Source of the DNA: Halorubrum aquaticum
GTDB taxonomy: Archaea; Halobacteriota; Halobacteria; Halobacteriales; Haloferacaceae
NCBI RefSeq assembly: GCF_900113615.1
Contig: NZ_FOPZ01000021.1
Coordinates: 1 to 62,449 of the forward strand
Length of the DNA: 62,449 bases
Direction of reading: 5' to 3'
Part shown: one piece after another, positions 46,238-53,463 of the stretch
Numbering within the stretch: position 1 is the stretch's first letter
Layout of the letters: each line of letters starts with the position of its first letter
The notes under the pieces: generated by a model
What the model saw: the letters and a program-made list of their open reading frames with translations, nothing else
What the model was told of the DNA's origin: nothing
Databases searched by the model: none
Made by a program: the position numbers and the translations under genes

Positions 46238-46918
46238 TCACTTCATCGGCACGAACCGCACCGCGCCGTGGTCCTCGCGGTCGACGCCGCCGCCGTCGCG
46301 GACGGTCAGTCGGACGAGCCGTTGGCTCGCGCCGGATCGGCCGCCGATACTGCCGAGAAGCCCGCCCGTGTCGCCGCCGGACTCCACGGGCGCGACGACG
46401 TGGCCGCCGGGCCGCGTTCGATCGACGATCTCCTCGGGAACGCCGCCCGGGGCGGCACAGGTGAGGTAGGCGGCGTCGAACGGCTCACGCTCCGCGAACG
46501 CGGTCCGTCCGTCCCCGGACCGAACGGTCACGTCGTATCCCAGCCGGTCCAGGCGGTCGCGGGCGGCGTCGGCGAGCTTCGGGACGTACTCGACGCTGTA
46601 GACGTTCCCGGGCCCGACGACCTCGGCGACGACGGCCGCGTGGTAGCCACAGCCCGTACCGACCTCGAACACCCGGTTCCCCGAGGAGACCTCGATGAGG
46701 TCGACCATGACCGCCACCATGTGCGGCGCGCTTATCGTCTGTCCGTGGCCGATCGGCAGCGGCCGGTCGTCGTACGCGTGTGCTCGGTTCCCCTCCGGAA
46801 CGAACTCGTGACGGGGGACGGCGGCGATCGCCGACAGCGTCCGCTCGCTCGCGTCGGTTCGCCGCCGGAGGTGTTCGACGAGCCGTCGGCGCTCCGCGGC
46901 GCGATCGGCGTCGTCCAT
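46238..46918 (-). CDS. pcm: Protein-L-isoaspartate O-methyltransferase
   Basis: 226 residues. GHGQTISAPHMVA at 57-69 is the isoaspartate-binding motif, VFEVGTGCGYHAAVVAEVVG is SAM motif I, and VRSGDGR with LTCAAPGGVPE follow. It repairs isomerised Asp/Asn residues in ageing proteins. The ATG at 46918 gives MDDADRAAERRRLVEHL, the common haloarchaeal start. Paired with a divergent paralogue downstream. Confidence 0.94.
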   Translation of the reverse strand: MDDADRAAERRRLVEHLRRRTDASERTLSAIAAVPRHEFVPEGNRAHAYDDRPLPIGHGQTISAPHMVAVMVDLIEVSSGNRVFEVGTGCGYHAAVVAEVVGPGNVYSVEYVPKLADAARDRLDRLGYDVTVRSGDGRTAFAEREPFDAAYLTCAAPGGVPEEIVDRTRPGGHVVAPVESGGDTGGLLGSIGGRSGASQRLVRLTVRDGGGVDREDHGAVRFVPMK

Positions 46919-47104
46919 GCCACGTCTTATCATCTCTATCGTGGAGAACCTATCGACGCGAGGAGGGGGGTTCGATCGGACCGTTTCGGACCGGACCCAT
47001 TTGCTATTCGACGAGGACATGATCCGTTACGTCGAGCATGCTACTAAGACGGGTATTTCGCGGGAGTTCGGGTTGATCGACACGGGATCGTTGCTGGCGC
47101 GGTG
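46919..47104 (+). other. Intergenic stretch with a possible gene fragment
   Basis: Between pcm and repeat D. From ATG 47019 to a stop at 47105 the frame reads MIRYVEHATKTGISREFGLI then DTGSLLAR, in locally lower-GC sequence (an open frame extends back to 46917). The composition looks more protein-like than the surrounding repeat, but 28 residues are too few to call; I could not match it to a family. Confidence 0.3.
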
Positions 47105-47403
47105 AACACGTTCAAAGCCACAGCCGCTCGGCTGTATGAAGTGAAACAGACGACTGCGGAGAACACCTCCAAAGCCCCAGCCACGAGGACTCGGGGGCCT
47201 CGCTGTGGTCCTCACTCAGTCGCTTGCGCTCTTTCGTTGCGGTCCTTGCGTCGGCCGCCGTCGCCCTCGTGGCTGCCCCTTTGAGTCCCACCCGCAACGC
47301 ACAGCACCGCACCTCACGCCTCCCCAGCCTCGCCGCTCCCTTCGGTCGCGGCGTCCCTCGCGGGCTCCTCGCGCCCGTTGGGCGCTCGGAGGCGCGCCAC
47401 CGC
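47105..47403 (+). repeat. Dispersed intergenic repeat, copy D
   Basis: No gene. It begins with TTCAAAGCCACAGCC at 47111 and, 57 bp on, TCCAAAGCCCCAGCC, matching the doubled box of copy A. Then CCCCTTTGAGTCCCACCC and CACCTCACGCCTCCCCAGCC. Hairpin 1 is 47332-47352 (GCCGC/GCGGC) and hairpin 2 is 47365-47391 (CTCC/GGAG around GCGCCC/GGGCGC). It ends in GGCGCGCCACCGC like B and C. Confidence 0.85.
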
Positions 47404-47438
47404 ATGAATCGGTCGTTGCTCGGACTATTCGAACCTAT

Positions 47439-47861
47439 TCACTCGATGTCGATCCGGTGTCCTTCCTCGTCGTCCCGCCTGCTGGGCAGGGTGACGGTGA
47501 GGACGCCGTTCCGGTACGTCGCCGTCGCGCCCTCCGGCTCAACGCCGGCCGGGAGGTCGATCGCCCGGGTCACCGACTCGTGACGCCGCTCGCGGCGGAG
47601 GTATCGGTGTTCCGTCTCCCCGTCTCCGCTCTCGCGTTCCGTGTCGCGCTCGGCGCGGATCGTGAGCCGGCCCTCGTCGACGCGAACGTCGATGTCCTCG
47701 CGGTCGTATCCGGGCAGGTCCGCCATCACGACGACCTCGTCGTCGTACTCCGCCACGTCGACGTCCGCGGTACGGAGGTCGCGGCCGCCCGTCCACCTCT
47801 CACCGAAGGGGCTTCGTCCGAAGAACTGCTCTATCTCCTCGAAGGGGTTCGATCCGTTCAT
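47439..47861 (-). CDS. hsp20: Hsp20/alpha-crystallin small heat-shock protein (copy 1)
   Basis: 140 residues. The alpha-crystallin core runs from about residue 33: VDVAEYDDEVVVMADLPGYD, then DVRVDEGRLTIRAE and YRNGVLTVTLPS, the A-x-x-x-n-G-v-L signature. The N-terminal NPFEEIEQFFGRSPFGE is short. ATP-independent holdase against protein aggregation. Tandem with a second Hsp20 66 bp upstream. Confidence 0.93.
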   Translation of the reverse strand: MNGSNPFEEIEQFFGRSPFGERWTGGRDLRTADVDVAEYDDEVVVMADLPGYDREDIDVRVDEGRLTIRAERDTERESGDGETEHRYLRRERRHESVTRAIDLPAGVEPEGATATYRNGVLTVTLPSRRDDEEGHRIDIE

Positions 47862-47927
47862 CTCTGATCACCACTCTGGAGGCTCTCCGAGGTATTAAAC
47901 GGCGCTTGACCGGTGCTAACCGGCGGC

Positions 47928-48386
47928 TCAGTTCACGTCGATCCGGTGGCCGTCCTCGTCGGCGGCGGACCGCTTCGGCAGCGTGACCGTCAGCACGCCC
48001 GCGTCGTACTCGGCGCTCGCCGCGTCCGGCTCGACGGCGACGGGGATCGGAACCCGACGGGAGGCGGCACCGCGACGCCGCTCGCGACGGTGGTATCGCA
48101 CGTCGTCCGCGTCCGCATCAGCGTCGACGTCGATATCGCCCTCGCCGCCCTCGCCGCTCGGCGTCGCCCCGACGGTGAGCGTCTCGTCCCTGAGCTCCAC
48201 GCTGATCTCGTCCCCGTCGAAGCCCGGCAGATCGGCGAGCACGGTCACCGCCTCGTCGTCCTCGATCACGTCGACGGCGACGCTCGAATCGCTCGGTGCG
48301 TCGAGGCCCGTGCCGAGCTTCTCGAGTTCGCGGTCCATGCGCTCGAACAGTTCCTCGATGTCTCGGAGGGGATCGCGTCGTGTCAT
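47928..48386 (-). CDS. hsp20: Hsp20/alpha-crystallin small heat-shock protein (copy 2)
   Basis: 152 residues. VAVDVIEDDEAVTVLADLPG, ISVELRDETLTVGA and EYDAGVLTVTLPKRS mark the alpha-crystallin domain; an acidic Asp/Ala insertion (DIDVDADADADD) interrupts it. The two tandem copies are well diverged, so the duplication is old, and hetero-oligomers are possible. It lies between the SpoIIM-type gene and the other hsp20, all on the minus strand. Confidence 0.93.
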   Translation of the reverse strand: MTRRDPLRDIEELFERMDRELEKLGTGLDAPSDSSVAVDVIEDDEAVTVLADLPGFDGDEISVELRDETLTVGATPSGEGGEGDIDVDADADADDVRYHRRERRRGAASRRVPIPVAVEPDAASAEYDAGVLTVTLPKRSAADEDGHRIDVN

Positions 48387-48457
48387 ACGGGTCAGGATTC
48401 GACCCGGATCGACTTGAACGTGTGGACGGTCGAGTCCGTCGCGCTCCCCGTCCGTCC

Positions 48458-49969
48458 CTAGAGGAACGGCCGCCAGTAGTACGGGCTGAAGAAGCCCTCG
48501 ATGAGGGCGGCGACCGCGAGGACGACGCCGATGCCGACGGTCACCCAGAACGCGTTCTCGACCGCGTCGGCGAACCCGACGCGGCTCAGCCGGCCGCGGA
48601 ACGCCCGCCAGGCGACGACGCCCAGCCGGACCCCGAGCGCGCCCGAGACGACGATCGCGGGGATCTCGAGGATCCCGTGCGGGACCACGAACGCGACGAG
48701 CGCGGGGAGGTTCTTCTCCAGCGCGGCGACCGCGCCGAGCGCGAGGCCGTTGAACGCGATCGACGAGAGTGCGGGGAGGACGAGCGCGGTCCCCCCGAAC
48801 GCCGTGGCGATCGTCACCGTCCAGTTGTTCCCGAAGAACTCGACGGCCGCGGCCGGCGCCAGATGCCCGGCGAGCCGCGCCTCGATCGAGGTCGGGACGG
48901 TCCCGACGAACGGCTCGGCCAGCGTCCAGCCGGCGACGCCGCTCGCGACGCCGACGGCGGCGACGAGGAGGTGCGTGACGGGCGTTCGGCGGGCGAACGC
49001 GAGGACCTCGGCCACGCCGCGACGGACCCCGCCGGTGAACTGCGCGCGGACGCCCGCTTCCGGCGGATCGACGGGGTCGACCGCGCCACGGTGGTCGCCG
49101 TAGAGGACGGTCTTCAGGAGGTCCAGCGCCGGCGCGGCGACGACCGCGCTGGCGAGCGCGACGACCGCGCCGCCGCCGAGGAACGCCAGCGCGGACGCGG
49201 CCGAGGAGATCGCGACCACGACGCCGACGGCGACGACGAGGTACGCGGCGGCGTCGACCGGGTTCGACCGGACGAACCCGCCAGCCCCTTCGACCGCGTC
49301 GAACACGCCCGCGTCGTCGACGACGATCGCCGCGGGGGCGAACGCGAAGACGATCCGCACGAGGACCAACGCGACCCCGGCCACGACGAGCGCGACGAGC
49401 GCGACGAGCGCGCCGACCAGCGGCCCGCCCGCGAGCGACGCGACGCCCACGGCGACGCCCGCGAGCAGGGCCACGCCCAGCCACAACAGGAACTCCGCGA
49501 CGTAGAGGCCGAGGAACGTGAGCCACCGACTGCGGACGCCGGCGATCCCCGCGGTCAGCCCCCGCTCACCCCGCAACCGAGCGAACACGGCGCTCATCTG
49601 TCCGGCCGAGACCGCCGCGTACGCGAGGACGGAGACGAGGACGGCCGCGGCGCTCCCGACGACGACGAGCGCCACCGCCGTCGGCGAGACGAGCGGCTCG
49701 AGGGCGGGCGCGAGTCCCTCGGCCCAGCGCTGTACCGCCTCCGGGTTCTCCACGTCGGGCGGCGTCAGGTCGGTCCCCGCGAGCGCGTCGCCGACGGCAT
49801 CGAGTCTTCCGGTGAGCTCGGCGTGGAGGTACGCGCCCGCGAGCGCGAGGAGGAGGACGGTGCGGGCGATCACGGGAACGGCCGTCCCGAGGAAGTAGAA
49901 CGGGAGCAGGTCCGCCGGTCGCCGTCGGAGGGTCGAAACGGTGGCCGTGACGGCCGTCGACAGGTCCAT
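48458..49969 (-). CDS. Large membrane protein with SpoIIM (stage II sporulation M-like) C-terminal domain
   Basis: 503 residues, about ten or more helices. Residues 1-310 form a membrane domain with repeated Ala/Val/Gly helices and a soluble loop (LTGRLDAVGDALAGTDLTPPDVENPEAV) of the glycerophosphoryl-type membrane family. The C-terminal part (LLVAAVGVASGVAGWTL, FFGNNWTVTIATAFGGTALV, ALVAFVVPHGILEIPAIVVSGALGVRLG) is SpoIIM-like; HGxxE is its hallmark. Role in archaea unknown, often linked to membrane remodelling. Confidence 0.83.
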   Translation of the reverse strand: MDLSTAVTATVSTLRRRPADLLPFYFLGTAVPVIARTVLLLALAGAYLHAELTGRLDAVGDALAGTDLTPPDVENPEAVQRWAEGLAPALEPLVSPTAVALVVVGSAAAVLVSVLAYAAVSAGQMSAVFARLRGERGLTAGIAGVRSRWLTFLGLYVAEFLLWLGVALLAGVAVGVASLAGGPLVGALVALVALVVAGVALVLVRIVFAFAPAAIVVDDAGVFDAVEGAGGFVRSNPVDAAAYLVVAVGVVVAISSAASALAFLGGGAVVALASAVVAAPALDLLKTVLYGDHRGAVDPVDPPEAGVRAQFTGGVRRGVAEVLAFARRTPVTHLLVAAVGVASGVAGWTLAEPFVGTVPTSIEARLAGHLAPAAAVEFFGNNWTVTIATAFGGTALVLPALSSIAFNGLALGAVAALEKNLPALVAFVVPHGILEIPAIVVSGALGVRLGVVAWRAFRGRLSRVGFADAVENAFWVTVGIGVVLAVAALIEGFFSPYYWRPFL

Positions 49970-50015
49970 ACCACCCGGTTCGGCCGTGTGACACTTAAGA
50001 GCGTATGCCGTCCTC

Positions 50016-50642
50016 TCACTCCTCGGGGTACTTCGGCTCGCGGCGCTCGGCCCGACCGGTCGCGCGCTCTATCACCTCCCGGACGGTGTCCGGCCCGTCC
50101 GCCGCCCGGTAGGCGTCGCCGTGGCCCGGGTACATCGCCTCGACCGTGTCGGGCAGGCGGTCGAGGAGGGTATGGAGGCTCTCGATCAGGCGCTCGCGCG
50201 ACTGGCCGACCATGTCGGTCCGGCCGAACGAGCCGTCGTCGAACGCGCCGTCGTTGTAGACGACGACGTCCCCGGTGTAGACGCGCTCCTCGCCCACGAG
50301 CGAGACGTGGTCGTCGGCGTGGCCGGGCGTCTCCACGACCGTACACGGCTCGCTCCCGACGAGCACCTCGTCGCCGTCGCGGATCGCCACGTCCCGGCGC
50401 GGGTGGTCGGCGGCCGCCAGCAGTCGGGGCTCGAACCGGTCGAGGACCGCGTCGAGCTCGCCCACGTGGTCGTGGTGCTGATGGGTGAGGACGACCCGGT
50501 CCAGTTCGTCGACGTGCTCGGCGATGACGTCCGTGACGCCCGGCATCGTCCCGGCGTCGACGAGAGTGGTCGCCTCCCCGGGGACCAGATACGCGTTGCA
50601 GGTGAACTCCTCCGCGTCGGCGGTGACGGTGATCGGCTCCAT
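50016..50642 (-). CDS. Metallo-beta-lactamase-fold hydrolase
   Basis: 208 residues. THQHHDHVGELDAVL is the HxHxDH metal motif, followed by VETPGHADDHVSLVG (second His), YTGDVV (bridging Asp) and MYPGHGD (third His). Members include glyoxalase II and lactonases; the compact size fits a small-molecule hydrolase. ATG 50642 gives MEPITVTADAEEFTCNAYLV, a typical start; the ORF extends further upstream without homology. Confidence 0.88.
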   Translation of the reverse strand: MEPITVTADAEEFTCNAYLVPGEATTLVDAGTMPGVTDVIAEHVDELDRVVLTHQHHDHVGELDAVLDRFEPRLLAAADHPRRDVAIRDGDEVLVGSEPCTVVETPGHADDHVSLVGEERVYTGDVVVYNDGAFDDGSFGRTDMVGQSRERLIESLHTLLDRLPDTVEAMYPGHGDAYRAADGPDTVREVIERATGRAERREPKYPEE

Positions 50643-50787
50643 GTACACGGGGATCCGTCCCGTCGGACAAAAACGTGTGCGACGTCGGCGCGTCCGTGCC
50701 GGCGGGGGTAGCCGAATCGAGTGATGACGCCGACGTACCCGCGTGCTGGTGGCGGAGAACGAAACTGAACATTGATCCGCCACGGGA

Positions 50788-50793
50788 TTTATA
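50788..50793 (+). promoter_or_regulatory. TATA box of the 50822 gene
   Basis: TTTATA centred about 31 bp before the ATG at 50822, in sequence otherwise rich in G and C; supports a leaderless or very short-leader transcript. Confidence 0.7.
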
Positions 50794-50821
50794 CGCTACG
50801 GTCCATTACGTTTACGTACAC

Positions 50822-51004
50822 ATGGGCTTCGGAAGCTACGACGAATCCGAACAGGAGAATCAGGACCTGGATGCGGACTTCGACGACGACGACGGCGTCC
50901 GAGCCGCCCAGGAGACCCACGACGGGTCCGTCGAGTACGAGCCCGGCGCGTCGAACGACGAACTGCTCGATCGGCTCAAGGAGATCAAATCCGAGGAGAC
51001 GTGA
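50822..51004 (+). CDS. Small acidic haloarchaeal protein (DUF5786-like)
   Basis: 60 residues: MGFGSYDESEQENQD start, an Asp run, then SNDELLDRLKEIKSEE at the C-terminus. It is extremely acidic with no hydrophobic core, probably disordered except for the last helix. Proteins of this form are conserved in haloarchaea. The stop lies 15 bp before the DUF99 start, so the two may be co-transcribed. The recalled family name is tentative. Confidence 0.8.
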   Translation: MGFGSYDESEQENQDLDADFDDDDGVRAAQETHDGSVEYEPGASNDELLDRLKEIKSEET

Positions 51005-51019
51005 GGAGTTCACGGCGTC

Positions 51020-51625
51020 GTGAGTGACCTACCGAGCCGAACGCTCGGCCTCGCCTTCTCGGACGGGAACCGCCTGAGCCGGGTCGCCGGCGCGGTCCTC
51101 AGGTCCGACGACGCCCTCGACGGCTTGGCCTACGGGGCGTGTACCGTCGGCGGCACCGACGCCACCGACGCGGTCATCGACCTCGTCGCCGACCTGGGTC
51201 GCGAGGACGTCCGACACGTCTGTGTCGCCGGCGTCGCGCCCGCGTGGTTCAACCTCCTCGACATGCGCCGACTCCGCGAGGCGCTCGACCGTCCCGTCTC
51301 CGCGGTGAGCTACGAGGCGAGTCCCGGGCTCGAGCCCGCGCTTCGCGAGGCGTTCGACGGCGACGACCTCGCCGAGCGGCTGGCCGTCTATCGGTCGCTT
51401 CCGCCCCGTCGGCGGGTGGATGTCGCCGACGCTGACTCGGCGGGTCACGACTCCGACCCGGCGGATCCCCTCTTCGTCCGCGCGGTCGGTCTCGAGGACG
51501 ACCGCGCCGCCGCGATCGTTCGATCGCTCGTCCGCGAGGGGTTCCGCCGGCCCGAACCGCTCCGGGTCGCGTCGATCGCGGCGAGCGCCCACCGGGAGGC
51601 GGTCCCGGACGCCTCGCTATCCTGA
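51020..51625 (+). CDS. DUF99-family protein (endonuclease V-like superfamily)
   Basis: 201 residues from GTG 51020. TLGLAFSDGNRLSRVAGAVLR, AYGACTVGGTDATDAV, VRHVCVAGVAPAWFNLLDMRRL and RPVSAVSYEASPGLEPAL are DUF99 signatures; the fold is related to endonuclease V but catalytic residues are not certain. The last 9 nt overlap the convergent molybdopterin oxidoreductase gene. Confidence 0.85.
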   Translation: MSDLPSRTLGLAFSDGNRLSRVAGAVLRSDDALDGLAYGACTVGGTDATDAVIDLVADLGREDVRHVCVAGVAPAWFNLLDMRRLREALDRPVSAVSYEASPGLEPALREAFDGDDLAERLAVYRSLPPRRRVDVADADSAGHDSDPADPLFVRAVGLEDDRAAAIVRSLVREGFRRPEPLRVASIAASAHREAVPDASLS

Positions 51626-53206
51626 GTTCGGTTCGACCTCGACGGTCATTCGGTGCCAGCCGGTCGACCCGCCCGGACGCGGCCCCGTCCGCTCCTCGGT
51701 CTGGACCGTCCCGTCGCGCCGGACCGCGCGGACGACGACGTCGAACTCCGTCCGGTCGGGCGCGTCGAACGCGTACCGCCAGCGCCGCCACGCGTGCGGG
51801 GCGACCTGCGGTTCCAGTTCCCCTTCGTTCCACGTCTCCCCGCCGTCGACGCTGACCTCGACGCCCGCCAGCTCCTCGAGGCCCGTCTCCAACCCGCCGA
51901 AGGCGACCCCGCCGACGACGACGCGGTCGCCCTCGCGGACGCCGGCCCGCACGTACGACATCGTGTTGGCGACCGCCTCCTCGTCCCAGCCGCGCTCCTC
52001 CCAGTAGGCCTCGTGGTCCGCGCCCGAGACCTCGATCCGCTCTATCCACTTCGTCATCTTCATGCCGTACCGACCGGGGACGAGCAGCCGCGCCGGGAAC
52101 CCGTGTTCGGTCTCCAGCGTCCGGTCGCCCATCCCGTAGGCGATCAGTACGTCGTCGCGTTCGACGATCTCCATCGGGATCGCCTCGCTGTAGCCGTCGG
52201 CGGCGTGCGTGACCACGTCGACCGCGCCCTCGGCCGGCCCCGCCGCCGCGACGAGGTCGGACAGTTGGACCCCCGTCCAGTGGGCCGTCCCGATCAGGTC
52301 GCCGCCGACCTCGTTGGAGATACACACCATGGTCGTCGTCTGCTCCACGCTCTCCTCGTGGCCCACCAGGTCGTCGTACGCGAGCGAGTACGGCTCCGCG
52401 ACCGCGCCGTCGACGTCGAGGCTCCACGCCTCGAGGTCGACCACCGGCGGGTTCACGTTGACGTCGACGACGTAGTGGTCCGCCGGCGACGTGACCGCCG
52501 CCGGCATCCCGCCGAAGTCGAACGCGGAGTTCCCACTCGGCGGCGAGACCGACCGCTCGAGCGGTTCGGCGACCCGTTCGCTCGGCTCGGGACCGCCCAG
52601 CCGACCGAACAGGACGCGGAGCCCCGCGAGCGGGACGCTCCCGGCGACCGCGAGCCCCCCGACGCGCCGGAGGAACCCTCGACGGCCCCGAAGCCGCTCG
52701 ACGCCCGGGAGCCGGCGGGCGACGAGCGCGGGCGGCGCGACGGCGACGGCGACGGCGACGACGAACGCGAGGGAGAGCTCCGCGCCGACGGCGTAAAACA
52801 GCGGTACGGTCGCGACGACGCCGACCGTCGCGATCGCGGTGCCGGTCCTCGCTCGAAGGGCCTCCGCGATCGACCGCGTCTCCTCCCCCTCGGCCACTCT
52901 GGTGACGAGGACGCCGGCGGCCGCGGCCGCGCCGATGACGCCGGCGATCACGGCGGCCACGAGCGCGGGCGTCGCGGCGAACCCGAGCAGATCGATCGCC
53001 AGCGTCGACAGCCAGCCGGGCGAGCGGGCGATGATCCCCTCGGCGACGGCCTCGAGCCCGAACCCGCCGACGAGCGGCGCGGCCGCGAACAGCCCGGCGA
53101 TCCACGCCGCGCCGACGACCGCCCCTCCAAGCGCCCGGCGGACGACCGTCTCGCGGTCGGCCGCCCCGCGATCGACCGTCCCGTCCTCGGACGCGTCCGG
53201 TTTCAT
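51617..53206 (-). CDS. Membrane-anchored molybdopterin oxidoreductase, sulfite oxidase/MsrP-like fold
   Basis: 529 residues. Four to five N-terminal helices (about 25-160) precede RRGFLRRVGGLAVAGSVPLAG, which looks like a Tat-type anchor. The Moco domain follows: TTTMVCISNEVGGDLIGTAHWTGV holds the molybdenum-coordinating Cys, and HGFPARLLVPGRYGMKMTKW the cofactor-binding His/Arg region. A C-terminal dimerisation-like domain (VEVSVDGGETWNEGEL) completes the sulfite-oxidase layout. The catalytic domain probably faces outside. The electron donor or acceptor is unknown. The ATG at 53206 avoids translating the tandem repeat upstream. Confidence 0.87.
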   Translation of the reverse strand: MKPDASEDGTVDRGAADRETVVRRALGGAVVGAAWIAGLFAAAPLVGGFGLEAVAEGIIARSPGWLSTLAIDLLGFAATPALVAAVIAGVIGAAAAAGVLVTRVAEGEETRSIAEALRARTGTAIATVGVVATVPLFYAVGAELSLAFVVAVAVAVAPPALVARRLPGVERLRGRRGFLRRVGGLAVAGSVPLAGLRVLFGRLGGPEPSERVAEPLERSVSPPSGNSAFDFGGMPAAVTSPADHYVVDVNVNPPVVDLEAWSLDVDGAVAEPYSLAYDDLVGHEESVEQTTTMVCISNEVGGDLIGTAHWTGVQLSDLVAAAGPAEGAVDVVTHAADGYSEAIPMEIVERDDVLIAYGMGDRTLETEHGFPARLLVPGRYGMKMTKWIERIEVSGADHEAYWEERGWDEEAVANTMSYVRAGVREGDRVVVGGVAFGGLETGLEELAGVEVSVDGGETWNEGELEPQVAPHAWRRWRYAFDAPDRTEFDVVVRAVRRDGTVQTEERTGPRPGGSTGWHRMTVEVEPNSG

Positions 53207-53255
53207 GGTGAGTATCACCCGCGGATCGGGCCGCCCGCGTCGCTCGCGGCGGTTC

Positions 53256-53345
53256 GACGTGGTTCGGTTCGACGCGATTCGGTTCGACGCGATTCGGTTC
53301 GACGCGATTCGGTTCGGCGTGGCTCGGTTCGACACGGTTCGGTGT
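53256..53345. repeat. 15-bp tandem repeat, six units, upstream of the molybdopterin oxidoreductase
   Basis: Six consecutive 15-bp units (53256-53345); the central three (53271-53315) are identical, the outer ones differ by one to five bases. The unit is GACGCGATTCGGTTC. It lies 50-140 bp upstream of the ATG at 53206 in the 257-bp divergent gap. A longer ORF would translate it as NRIAS repeats. Confidence 0.85.
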
Positions 53346-53463
53346 GCGTCGATCGGACTGGTGTGGATCGAGGGTTCCGCATCTACTCTCCATTCGGCTG
53401 TTAGCACATAACGTACCGGGTCGATGGCGCGGCTATTTGTCCGTCGCCGTCCACCACCCGGCC

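Noticed and set aside
53256-53345. CRISPR or integron-like repeat array
   Set aside because: 15-bp units without spacers; simple tandem repeat.
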